Positions 31,088 to 38,086 of a stretch of DNA of 38,086 nt are shown piece by piece. The notes beneath the pieces are model-generated. The model searched no databases and was not told the DNA's origin. It worked only from the letters and a program-made list of their open reading frames with translations. This DNA is from Streptomyces hayashii (GTDB taxonomy: Bacteria; Actinomycetota; Actinomycetes; Streptomycetales; Streptomycetaceae): contig NZ_JAHHIU010000137.1 in NCBI RefSeq assembly GCF_024539815.1, forward strand, positions 1-38,086, read 5' to 3'. The first letter of the stretch is position 1; each line of letters opens with the position of its first letter. The position numbers and the translations under genes are program-made.

Positions 31088-32461
31088 GTGGCAGACCTGG
31101 CAAGCCCGCCGACCAACACGACACCACCGCCGACACGCCGTACGGCGTTCGCCGAGGGTGTCGACACGGTCCGCGCCGCGGCGACGACCGAACCGGGGCG
31201 GCTCCGCATCATCGGCGCCCTGCTCGCGCTGCTCGTCCTCGCCTTCGGCGCGGTGACGGCCTGGCAGACGACCGACCGCGAGGCCGCCGCCGACGACGTG
31301 CTGCACAAGAGCCAGCCGCTCAGTTCGGCCGCCGCCGACATCTACCGCTCCCTGGCCGACGCCAACACGGCCGCTTCCGACGGCTTCCTCGCGGGGGGCC
31401 AGGAGACGGCGGCGTCCCGGCAGCGCTACGAGGCGGACATCGACAAGGCTGCCGCCGAACTCGTCACCGCGGCGAGCAACGCCGATCCCGGCTCCCCCTC
31501 CACCGAGTTCATCACCCGGCTCAACAAGCTGCTGCCCGAGTACAAGGGCCTGGTCGAGCGCGCGCGGACGTACAACCGGCAGGGCTTCCCGGTCGGCGGC
31601 GCCTATCTGCGCTACGCCAACGAGAAGATGCAGGACGAGATGCTCCCGGCGGCGGAGGACCTCTACCAGCTGGAGAACCGGCGCCTGCAGGACGACTACG
31701 GCGACGCGACCCCCTACCCGTGGGCGGCGATCGCGCTCGGCGTCGTCGCCCTGGCCGCACTGGCCTGGGCGCAGCACCGCAACTACCGCCGCACGAACCG
31801 TGTCCTGAACCACGGCCTGGTCGCCGCGTCGGCGGCCACCACGGTCGTCCTGCTGTGGCTGGTCGTCGGTCACACCGTGGCCCGCTCGGACCTGAACTCC
31901 TCCTACGACGACGGCGTGCGCTCGCTGAACGTCCTGCACGACGCCCGGATCGCCTCCCTCAAGGCGCGCGGCAACGAGAACCTGACGCTGGTGTCGCGCG
32001 GCGCCGAGACGGTGAAGGTGACGGCCGACGGCGACGAGATCACGCTCGACAAGTACGACCACGAGTTCACCACCGACATGGGAGCCCTCGACAAGGGCCT
32101 CTCCCTCGCGGCGAAGCTCGCCGACGACCGGTCGGGCGAGAAGCCGGTGGCGACGGCCGAGAGCAACATGGCGGAGTGGAAGAAGCGCCACACCGCGGCC
32201 CGCGCCCAGGACGACAACGGCAACTACGAGCAGGCGCTGGCCCTGGTGATCGGCGGCAAGGACGCGACCGGCGCGTGCTTCGACGGCGTCGACAAGAACC
32301 TGGCGATCGCGCTGGCGCACGAGCAGGCCGAGTTCCAGCAGGCCGCCGGGAACGGTCTGGACGCGATGACGGGTCTGTCGATCGGGGCCGCCGTGCTCGC
32401 CGTGCTGGGCGCCGCGGGCGCGGTCCTCGGCATCGGCCGCAGACTGTCGGAGTACCGGTGA
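31088..32461 (+). CDS. glnX: Four-helix membrane sensor, GlnX-like
   Basis: A 457-residue membrane protein starting at GTG 31088, seven bases after GGGGAGG. Helices are at about 39-59, 211-229, 243-263 and 428-450, giving two large extracytoplasmic domains (about 60-210 and 265-425), each alpha-helical and resembling four-helix sensor bundles, with a short cytoplasmic loop (HRNYRRTNRVLNHG) and short cytoplasmic ends. In Mycobacterium tuberculosis GlnX (Rv0412c) has this size and position, next to glnH and pknG, and passes the amino-acid signal from GlnH to PknG. Here the same neighbours follow, with a one-base overlap with glnH. Assignment rests on topology and gene order, as sequence identity is likely low. 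Confidence 0.75.
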   Translation: MADLASPPTNTTPPPTRRTAFAEGVDTVRAAATTEPGRLRIIGALLALLVLAFGAVTAWQTTDREAAADDVLHKSQPLSSAAADIYRSLADANTAASDGFLAGGQETAASRQRYEADIDKAAAELVTAASNADPGSPSTEFITRLNKLLPEYKGLVERARTYNRQGFPVGGAYLRYANEKMQDEMLPAAEDLYQLENRRLQDDYGDATPYPWAAIALGVVALAALAWAQHRNYRRTNRVLNHGLVAASAATTVVLLWLVVGHTVARSDLNSSYDDGVRSLNVLHDARIASLKARGNENLTLVSRGAETVKVTADGDEITLDKYDHEFTTDMGALDKGLSLAAKLADDRSGEKPVATAESNMAEWKKRHTAARAQDDNGNYEQALALVIGGKDATGACFDGVDKNLAIALAHEQAEFQQAAGNGLDAMTGLSIGAAVLAVLGAAGAVLGIGRRLSEYR

Positions 32462-33504
32462 TGGGGGGCGTGACGATGCGTACGCGACGTGTGCGGGCCC
32501 GGCTGCGGGGCTGGGGCGGAGTAGGCGCGATGGCGGCCGTCTGCGCCCTCGCGCTGGCGCTCGTGCTGATGCTGCCGTGGGCCGGCCCCGGCGGCGCGGC
32601 GGACCCCGGCCGGGGCGGCGGCAAGGTCGCCGAGGCCGGCCAGGCGGCGGACGCCGACTGCAAGGATCCCGAGAAGCAGACACTGGCGCCGTCGAGCGCG
32701 GACGGCCCGACGATCGCCGCGATCAAGGCGCGGCAGGGCGAGAAGCGCAAGCTGATCGTCGGCGTCGACCAGAACAGCTACCGCTGGGGCTACCGCGACC
32801 CCAACAACACCGGGGCGGCGCTGGAGGGCTTCGACATCGACCTCGTCCACCGCATCGCCCAGGACATCCTCGGCGACCCGAACGCGGTGCAGTTCAAGGC
32901 CATCCCGACCAACCAGCGCATCCCGGCCATTCAGGAGGGCCGGGTCGACATGGTGGTGCGCACCATGACGATCTCCTGCACGCGTCTGAACGACGTGGCG
33001 TTCTCCGCGCCCTACTTCAAGACCGGCCAGCAGGTCCTGGCCCCCAAGTCCTCGAAGATCACCGGCTATGACGACACCCTGGCGAAGTCCAGGGTGTGCA
33101 CCGCGGCCGGTTCGACGGCCAACACAAAGCTGGCCGACGACGAGAAGGCCGGCAGGCTCGGGGCAGGCGTCGACATCGCCACCACCGTCCCCAACCAGCT
33201 CGACTGCCTGGTGCGGTTGCAGCTCGGCGAGGTCGACGCGGTGGTCACCGACGGGGCGCTCGCGGCCAGCCAGGCCGCCCAGGACCCGACCGTCGAACTC
33301 AAGGGCTCCCCCTTCACGACCGAGTACTACGGCGTGGCGATGAAGAAGGACGCCGACGATCTGGTACGCCGGGTCAACCAGATCCTGGTGCAGTACCGCG
33401 CGAGCGGCTGGCAGGCGTCGTACGACACGTGGCTGTCGGCGACACTGGGCGCCGACGCGGCGAAGTCCAGGCCACCCGCGCCTCAGTATCTGCGCACGAG
33501 CTGA
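32461..33504 (+). CDS. glnH: Amino-acid-binding protein, GlnH-like
   Basis: A family 3 solute-binding protein (glutamine/glutamate type), 347 aa; ATG 32461 overlaps the previous TGA by one base (ATG 32476 is possible). An N-terminal hydrophobic helix (GAMAAVCALALALVLMLPWAG) acts as signal peptide or anchor; there is no proper lipobox, unlike mycobacterial GlnH. The binding fold shows KLIVGVDQNSYRWGYRDPN, LEGFDIDLVHRIAQDILG, VQFKAIPTNQRIPAIQEGRVDMVVRTMTIS and RLNDVAFSAPYFKTGQQVL; the Arg in VRTMT is where the ligand carboxylate usually binds. No ABC permease or ATPase gene is nearby, so it is a sensor rather than an importer subunit. Expected ligands are aspartate or glutamate (by analogy). 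Confidence 0.88.
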   Translation: MGGVTMRTRRVRARLRGWGGVGAMAAVCALALALVLMLPWAGPGGAADPGRGGGKVAEAGQAADADCKDPEKQTLAPSSADGPTIAAIKARQGEKRKLIVGVDQNSYRWGYRDPNNTGAALEGFDIDLVHRIAQDILGDPNAVQFKAIPTNQRIPAIQEGRVDMVVRTMTISCTRLNDVAFSAPYFKTGQQVLAPKSSKITGYDDTLAKSRVCTAAGSTANTKLADDEKAGRLGAGVDIATTVPNQLDCLVRLQLGEVDAVVTDGALAASQAAQDPTVELKGSPFTTEYYGVAMKKDADDLVRRVNQILVQYRASGWQASYDTWLSATLGADAAKSRPPAPQYLRTS

Positions 33505-33555
33505 CAGGCCGCCGGGGGCAGGACGGCGGAGCAGGGCGGACGACCGCAGACGGGC

Positions 33556-33606
33556 GACCGCCGAGCGGGCTACCACCGAGCGGGCAACTACCGAGCAGGC
33601 AACCGA
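33556..33606 (+). repeat. Degenerate tandem repeat between glnH and the next gene
   Basis: Three imperfect copies of about 16 bases built on ACCGCCGAGCGGGC / ACCACCGAGCGGGC / ACTACCGAGCAGGC. It fills the 123-base gap between two genes that otherwise belong to one unit. Confidence 0.6.
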
Positions 33607-33627
33607 CACAGCAGCGAGAGGTGATCG

Positions 33628-34965
33628 ATGGGCGTCACGGGACCCCCCGGGCCGGTGATGGACCGGGACGAGGTCGACCGTGCGCTGGCGCGGCTCGGCG
33701 CGGAGCACGAGGCCATCGAGACCTCGCTCCTCGCCCTGCAGGACCACGCGGGCCGCAGGCTCCTCGAAGGCGCCGAGCTCACCGGCGTCACCAAGGAGCG
33801 CTGGGCGTCCGCGGAGGCGTCGATCACGTTGCTGTGGGCGTACTTCGACGCCTACACGGCCGCGCTGCGCGGCGCGCGCGAGATCCGCTCGCGCCGTCGC
33901 TGGTCCAGTCGCGAGGATTTGGTGGAGCTGACGGAGCTGCTGCGCGGCGAGTCCGTCACGGTCGCCGGTTCGGTCGTCGGCGCCGCCCTCGGCACTGCCG
34001 AGGCCCCGAAACTGCAGGGCACGAGCAAGCTCAGCCAGAGCTTCTCCCTGTCCACCCTCGTCGACCGGATGAACGAGCTGTACGCGTCCTCGCTCGACAT
34101 GGTCGTCACCGCCGACGCGGTGTGGTCGGCGCTGCCCGCGCGGATAGATTTACTGGCCGCCGAGCTCCAACGCACGCGCAAGCTGGCGCACTCCGTCGGC
34201 GTCCGCCCCGGCGAGCACCCGGCGGGCGACGACCTGGAGCGCATCACCCGCACGCTGACGTCCCTGCGCGAGCAGGTGGTGTCCGACCCGCTGGCCTTCT
34301 GGGTGCGCGCGCAGGGCAGTTCCGCGCCGGGCGGCGGCCGCCCGGACACCACGGTGTACGACCGTGAGGCGCGCGCCCTGGAGGACGTGCGCCGGGAGAT
34401 CGACGCCGTGCTGACGGTCCGCCAGGACGCGGAGCAGCGGCTGTTGCGGCTGCGGGACGTCCTCAGCCGCGCCGACCGCACCCTCGCCGAGGCGCGCAGC
34501 GCGCGCGGCGAGGTGCTGGCGAAGATCGCCGCCACGGAGGTGCCGGTGGTCAGCGGCCCGCCGACGGCGTTGCAGGAGCAGCTCGCGACGGCCGCCGAGT
34601 ACCGCAGGCACGCCCAGTGGCACCGCCTGTCCCCGCTCCTGGAGTCCCTGGAGCAGAAGGCGGACGACGAACTGCTGCGCGCCCGCGAGTCGTTGACCGC
34701 GGTCACCCAGCCGCTGGCGGTCCGCGCGGAGCTGCGCGGCCGTCTGGACGCGTACAAGGCGAAGGTCGCCCGGCACGGGCTCGCCGAGGACCCGTTCCTC
34801 ATCGAGCGCTACGACGCGGCGCGCCGCATGCTGTGGAGCGCGCCCTGTGATCTGCGCGTCGCCGAACAGGCCGTCCTGCGCTACCAGCAGGCGGCCGCCG
34901 AACTGCTCACGGCGCCACGCGTGCCGGAGCAGGGCGGCCTTGAGGACCGTAGGGGGGAGCAGTAG
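33628..34965 (+). CDS. Unrecognised alpha-helical (coiled-coil) protein, 445 aa
   Basis: ATG 33628 has GAGAGGTG upstream. I recognise no named domain. The protein is soluble, almost wholly alpha-helical and charged. An N-terminal helical region (MDRDEVDRALARLGAEHEAIETSLLALQDHAGRRLLEGAELTGVTKERW) is followed by a more hydrophobic part around 60-85 (ASITLLWAYFDAYTAALRGAREI). A long coiled-coil-like stretch spans about 240-300 (YDREARALEDVRREIDAVLTVRQDAEQRLLRLRDVLSRADRTLAEARSARGEVL), and helices run to the end. It lies between glnH and pknG and stops two bases before pknG, so it is certainly co-expressed with the kinase. A scaffold or adaptor between membrane sensor and kinase is a reasonable guess only. 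The mycobacterial cluster has no equivalent gene here (from memory). Confidence 0.82.
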   Translation: MGVTGPPGPVMDRDEVDRALARLGAEHEAIETSLLALQDHAGRRLLEGAELTGVTKERWASAEASITLLWAYFDAYTAALRGAREIRSRRRWSSREDLVELTELLRGESVTVAGSVVGAALGTAEAPKLQGTSKLSQSFSLSTLVDRMNELYASSLDMVVTADAVWSALPARIDLLAAELQRTRKLAHSVGVRPGEHPAGDDLERITRTLTSLREQVVSDPLAFWVRAQGSSAPGGGRPDTTVYDREARALEDVRREIDAVLTVRQDAEQRLLRLRDVLSRADRTLAEARSARGEVLAKIAATEVPVVSGPPTALQEQLATAAEYRRHAQWHRLSPLLESLEQKADDELLRARESLTAVTQPLAVRAELRGRLDAYKAKVARHGLAEDPFLIERYDAARRMLWSAPCDLRVAEQAVLRYQQAAAELLTAPRVPEQGGLEDRRGEQ

Positions 34966-34967
34966 CC

Positions 34968-37721
34968 ATGAGTCAGGCAGGGCAGTCATGTCAGCGGCCG
35001 GGCTGCGAGGGGTCGTACGAGGATGTGGGCGACGGCGAGCTGTACTGCGACAACTGCGGTCTGGCCCCGGTCGTCTCGTCCGGGGGCGCTCCCTCCGGGG
35101 AGGGTCTGGTCGGCTCGCTGCCGACCGGCGTGACCCGGGGCGGCAAGGACAGTGCGGGCAGCGCCGGTTCGCACTCCAGCGGGCGCAGCGCCCGCAGCAC
35201 CCGGACGTCGTCGCAGTCGTCGAAGTCGCGCCGCTCGGTGTCCGGGCGGCTGTCGCGGTCGCTGTCGGGCAAGTCGACGGGCCGTTCGGTGTCGGTGCGC
35301 AGCTCGGGTTCGACGGCCGGCTCCTCCGGCCGGAGCCGACTGGGCGTCGGCCTGGTCTCGGTGCCGCAGGTGCCGAAGCCCGATCCGCGCGCGATGGTGC
35401 AGGAGAACCCCGAGGTCCCCGAGCGCAAGCGGTTCTGCTCGCGCTCCGACTGCGGTGCCCCGGTGGGCCGTTCGCGCGGCGAGCGGGAGGGGCGCACGGA
35501 GGGCTTCTGCACCAAGTGCGGCCACCCGTACTCCTTCGTGCCGAAGCTGAAGGCCGGGGACATCGTGCACGGCCAGTACGAGGTCGTGGGCGCTCTGGCG
35601 CACGGCGGGCTCGGCTGGGTCTACCTGGCCATCGACCGTCCGGTGCACGGCCGGTGGGTCGTGCTGAAGGGCCTCCTGGACACGGGCGACCAGGACGCGA
35701 TGGCCGCGGCCATCTCCGAGCGGCGCTTCCTCTCCGAGATCGAGCACGCCAACATCGTGCGGATCTACAACTTCGTCGAGCACCTCGACCAGCGCACCGG
35801 CTCCCTCGACGGCTACATCGTCATGGAGTACGTCGGCGGCAAGTCCCTCAAGGAGATCGCCAACGACCGCCGCACGCCGCAGGGGAAGCGGGACCCGCTC
35901 CCCGTCGAACAGGCCTGCGCGTACGGCATCGAGGCCCTTGAGGCGCTCGGCCATCTGCACAGCCGCAACCTGCTGTACTGCGACTTCAAGGTCGACAACG
36001 CGATCCAGACCGAGGACGAGCTCAAGCTGATCGACATGGGCGCGGTCAGACGGATGGACGACGACGTGTCGGCCATCTACGGCACGATCGGCTACCAGGG
36101 CCCGGAGGTCGCCGAGGTCGGGCCGTCGGTCGCCTCCGACCTGTACACGGTGGGCCGTACGCTCGCCGTCCTCACCTTCGACTTCCAGGGTTACACGACC
36201 GTCTTCGTCGACTCCCTGCCCGACCCCGACAACATCGAGGTCTTCCGCCAGTACGAGTCGTTCTACCGGCTCCTCGTCCGCGCCACCGACCCCGACCCGG
36301 CGCGCCGGTTCGCCTCCGCCCAGGAGATGGCCGAGCAGCTGACCGGCGTGCTGCGCGAGGTCGTCTCGCTGCAGAGCGGCCGGGCGCGGCCCGCGCTGTC
36401 GACGCTGTTCGGACCGGAACTCAAGGTCACGGACACGGAGCTGTTCCCCAAGCTGGACGGCGAGGTGTCACGGCTCGGCGCGCGGGCGCAGGCCGGCTCC
36501 CGCCGTCTGTTCGGGGGTCAGGGAGCCGTCCGGTCCGCCCGGTCCGTTCCCGCTCTCGCCGGCGGGACGGGCGGCGCGGCCACGCCGTCCGGCGCACCGG
36601 GCGCCACGCCCGGCCTGCCCGGCGCGCCCGGAGCCGCTCCGGCCCTCGCCTTCGCGGGCGGCGTCGGCGTCGTCCCCGCCGGCGGCCCGCTGCCCGGTGC
36701 GGGCGGCGCCTCTCCCGGCTCGGGCGGCCGCCCGGGCGGCGGCCCGACCTCGACGGGCGGGGCGCCCGCGGTCGTCCCCGGCGGCCTGGTGAAGACGGCC
36801 CCCGCGCCCGCCGCGGCCCTCGCCCTGCCCGTCCCCCATGTCGACCCCTCCGACCCCGACGCGGGCTTCCTGGCAGGCCTGTCGGCGTCCGCGCCGGCCG
36901 AGCTGATCACGGCTCTGACGGCAGCGCCGGCGCCGTCCGTCGAGACAAGGCTGCGTCAGATCCGCGCCCGGCTGGAGAACGGCGACCACCAGGTCGCCGC
37001 CGCTTCCCTCCACGAGCTGGAGGACGAACGGTCCGACGACTGGCGGGTGGTCTGGTACCGGGGCGTGGCCGCGCTGGTCACCGGCGACCACGAGGGCGCC
37101 GCGCTGGCCTTCGACGCCATCTACGACGCCTTCCCGGGCGAGCCCGCCCCCAAGCTGGCGCTCGGCCTGTGCGCGGAGGTGCTGGGGCAGCTCGACAACG
37201 CCGCCGAGTACTACCGCCTGGTGTGGTCGACCGACCCGAGCTATGTGAGCGCGGCGTTCGGCCTGGCGCGCGTGCAACTGGCCGCCGGGGACCGCAGCGG
37301 CGCCGTCCGGACGCTGGAGTCGGTGCCGGAGTCGTCCATCCACTACACGGCGGCGCGGGTCGCGGCCGTGCGGGCCCGACTCCGGCAGCGGACGGCTCTC
37401 GCCTCCGACGTACCCTTCCAGGAGGACCTCGTCGCCGCCGCGGCCCAGGTCGAGGCGCTGGACGCGTACGGCCTCGACCCGACGCGGCGCGAGCAGTTGT
37501 CCGCCGAAGTCCTCGGCTGCGCCCTCGACTGGATACTCTCCGGTGGCCGGGACGCCGCGCCGGGCGCCCGGGCGCTGCTCGGCAGCGAACTGGACGAGCG
37601 AGGGCTGCGCTTCGGCCTGGAGCGCTCGTACCGCACGCTGGCCCGGCTGGCGACCGGCGGCGAAGAGAGGATCGACCTGGTGGAACGCGCCAATCGTTAC
37701 CGCCCCCGGACGTGGGTGTAG
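34968..37721 (+). CDS. pknG: PknG-family serine/threonine protein kinase, 917 aa
   Basis: A soluble kinase of the PknG type, which in mycobacteria and corynebacteria phosphorylates GarA/OdhI to control 2-oxoglutarate dehydrogenase and glutamate metabolism. Order of parts: zinc ribbon 1 (Cys8, Cys13, Cys27, Cys30); Arg/Ser-rich linker 62-124; rubredoxin-like zinc ribbon 2 (Cys157, Cys162, Cys181, Cys184); kinase domain about 197-470; Gly/Ala/Pro-rich linker about 510-640; TPR-like helical domain from about 650 to the end. Kinase residues: Lys234 in VVLKGLL, Asp339 and Asn344 in CDFKVDN, Asp356 in IDMGAVRRM (DMG instead of DFG, as in PknG). The glycine loop is AHGGLGWVY. It follows the coiled-coil gene after two bases. 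Mycobacterial PknG is about 750 aa; the extra length is the first ribbon and both linkers. Confidence 0.95.
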   Translation: MSQAGQSCQRPGCEGSYEDVGDGELYCDNCGLAPVVSSGGAPSGEGLVGSLPTGVTRGGKDSAGSAGSHSSGRSARSTRTSSQSSKSRRSVSGRLSRSLSGKSTGRSVSVRSSGSTAGSSGRSRLGVGLVSVPQVPKPDPRAMVQENPEVPERKRFCSRSDCGAPVGRSRGEREGRTEGFCTKCGHPYSFVPKLKAGDIVHGQYEVVGALAHGGLGWVYLAIDRPVHGRWVVLKGLLDTGDQDAMAAAISERRFLSEIEHANIVRIYNFVEHLDQRTGSLDGYIVMEYVGGKSLKEIANDRRTPQGKRDPLPVEQACAYGIEALEALGHLHSRNLLYCDFKVDNAIQTEDELKLIDMGAVRRMDDDVSAIYGTIGYQGPEVAEVGPSVASDLYTVGRTLAVLTFDFQGYTTVFVDSLPDPDNIEVFRQYESFYRLLVRATDPDPARRFASAQEMAEQLTGVLREVVSLQSGRARPALSTLFGPELKVTDTELFPKLDGEVSRLGARAQAGSRRLFGGQGAVRSARSVPALAGGTGGAATPSGAPGATPGLPGAPGAAPALAFAGGVGVVPAGGPLPGAGGASPGSGGRPGGGPTSTGGAPAVVPGGLVKTAPAPAAALALPVPHVDPSDPDAGFLAGLSASAPAELITALTAAPAPSVETRLRQIRARLENGDHQVAAASLHELEDERSDDWRVVWYRGVAALVTGDHEGAALAFDAIYDAFPGEPAPKLALGLCAEVLGQLDNAAEYYRLVWSTDPSYVSAAFGLARVQLAAGDRSGAVRTLESVPESSIHYTAARVAAVRARLRQRTALASDVPFQEDLVAAAAQVEALDAYGLDPTRREQLSAEVLGCALDWILSGGRDAAPGARALLGSELDERGLRFGLERSYRTLARLATGGEERIDLVERANRYRPRTWV

Positions 37722-37724
37722 TCA

Positions 37725-38086
37725 ATGTCGCAGATGCCCCGGCAGGCCGCCCTGCCGACGTGCCCGAGCTGCGCGGAGCCGCTCGACGCGGGTGACCGTT
37801 TCTGCGGTGCGTGCGGATACGACCTGTCCGCCGTGCCGTCGCTCCCGGACGACCATCCGACCCTCACGATGAACGGCTCCGCACCGCCGGCTCCCGCGCA
37901 GGGGACGACGCACGGCACCGGGACCGTGGGAGCCGGGGCGCCGGGCGCGAACGGCGCGGGCGTCCCCGGCGCGGGCGTCCCCATCCCCGGCGCGGGCGTC
38001 CCCGTCCCTGATGCCGGCATCCCCGTCCCTGATGCGGGAGGCGCCGTCGGGGTGCCCGGGGCCCCGCTCCCGCCACCCGCCGCGGC
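37725..38086 (+). CDS. Zinc-ribbon protein with Pro/Gly-rich repeats, 3' truncated
   Basis: ATG 37725 lies three bases after pknG, and the frame is open to the right edge (120 residues seen). A zinc ribbon is at residues 13-30: Cys13-x2-Cys16, Cys27-x2-Cys30 (CPSCAEPLDAGDRFCGACGYDL). Then follows a disordered stretch with short tandem repeats of the type GAGVP / PGAGVPVPDAG. A domain after the linker must lie outside the window; FHA, phosphatase or von Willebrand type domains would fit a kinase neighbour, but nothing here decides it. The close junction shows co-expression with pknG, so it may be a substrate, a partner or a phosphatase of the kinase. Confidence 0.8.
   Translation, partial: MSQMPRQAALPTCPSCAEPLDAGDRFCGACGYDLSAVPSLPDDHPTLTMNGSAPPAPAQGTTHGTGTVGAGAPGANGAGVPGAGVPIPGAGVPVPDAGIPVPDAGGAVGVPGAPLPPPAA

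Noticed and set aside
32461..33504. GlnH-like protein as part of a glutamine ABC importer
   Set aside because: No permease or ATPase gene lies nearby; the neighbours are the membrane sensor and PknG, so sensing is the better reading.
1..38086. tRNA, rRNA, CRISPR array, insertion sequence or prophage
   Set aside because: I looked for cloverleaf-like segments, regularly spaced repeats, transposase or integrase motifs and terminal repeats and found none.

Overview
The window is very GC-rich, has the codon bias of a high-GC actinomycete, and carries many GTG starts and gene overlaps of the ATGA/GTGA type. Its gene content (zinc-finger anti-sigma factors, a GH77 amylomaltase, a chitosan-oligosaccharide operon of the CsnR-K type, and a PknG-type kinase locus) points to a Streptomyces chromosome, in a core-like region. 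I see no tRNA, rRNA, insertion sequence, CRISPR array or prophage.

Layout. 1-503: end of a CGNR zinc-finger regulator. 817-4131: large secreted subtilisin-like protease with a strong terminator. 4327-5629 (minus): ECF sigma factor followed by a single-pass membrane protein that is probably its anti-sigma. 5962-6978: aspartate-semialdehyde dehydrogenase. 7074-7280 (minus): small unknown protein. 7486-10053: aminopeptidase N. 10166-11731: divergent EamA exporter and MarR regulator around a perfect 9-6-9 operator. 12085-14195: PadR regulator and quinone oxidoreductase (minus) divergent from a SnoaL-like protein, with a 15-nt palindrome between them. 14469-17225 (minus): small membrane protein, amylomaltase, and a small repeat protein that abuts the amylomaltase start. 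17403-21730: five overlapping genes for an ECF sigma, a zinc-binding anti-sigma fused to a multi-pass membrane domain, an ABC ATPase and two membrane proteins, behind a near-canonical ECF promoter. 21853-22389 (minus): HNH endonuclease. 22713-23819: MscS-type channel.

24033-30851 is a six-gene operon: ROK repressor, sugar-binding lipoprotein, two permeases, a family 4 glycosidase and a sugar kinase. It matches the csnR-K operon of S. coelicolor/S. lividans, which takes up chitosan-derived glucosamine oligosaccharides. A TTGACG-N18-TACGTT promoter is followed directly by a perfect palindrome, the expected repressor site. No ATPase is encoded here, as is usual for Streptomyces sugar importers that share MsiK.

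The most interesting region is 31088 to the right edge. A four-helix membrane sensor, a periplasmic-type amino-acid-binding protein, an unrecognised alpha-helical protein, a PknG-family kinase and the start of a zinc-ribbon protein lie in one direction. Order and composition parallel the mycobacterial glnX-glnH-pknG cluster, in which extracellular aspartate/glutamate sensed by GlnH is relayed through GlnX to PknG to control 2-oxoglutarate metabolism. The Streptomyces version adds a gene between glnH and pknG, a second zinc ribbon and an Arg/Ser-rich linker in PknG, and a downstream zinc-ribbon gene, so it may be an elaborated form of that pathway.
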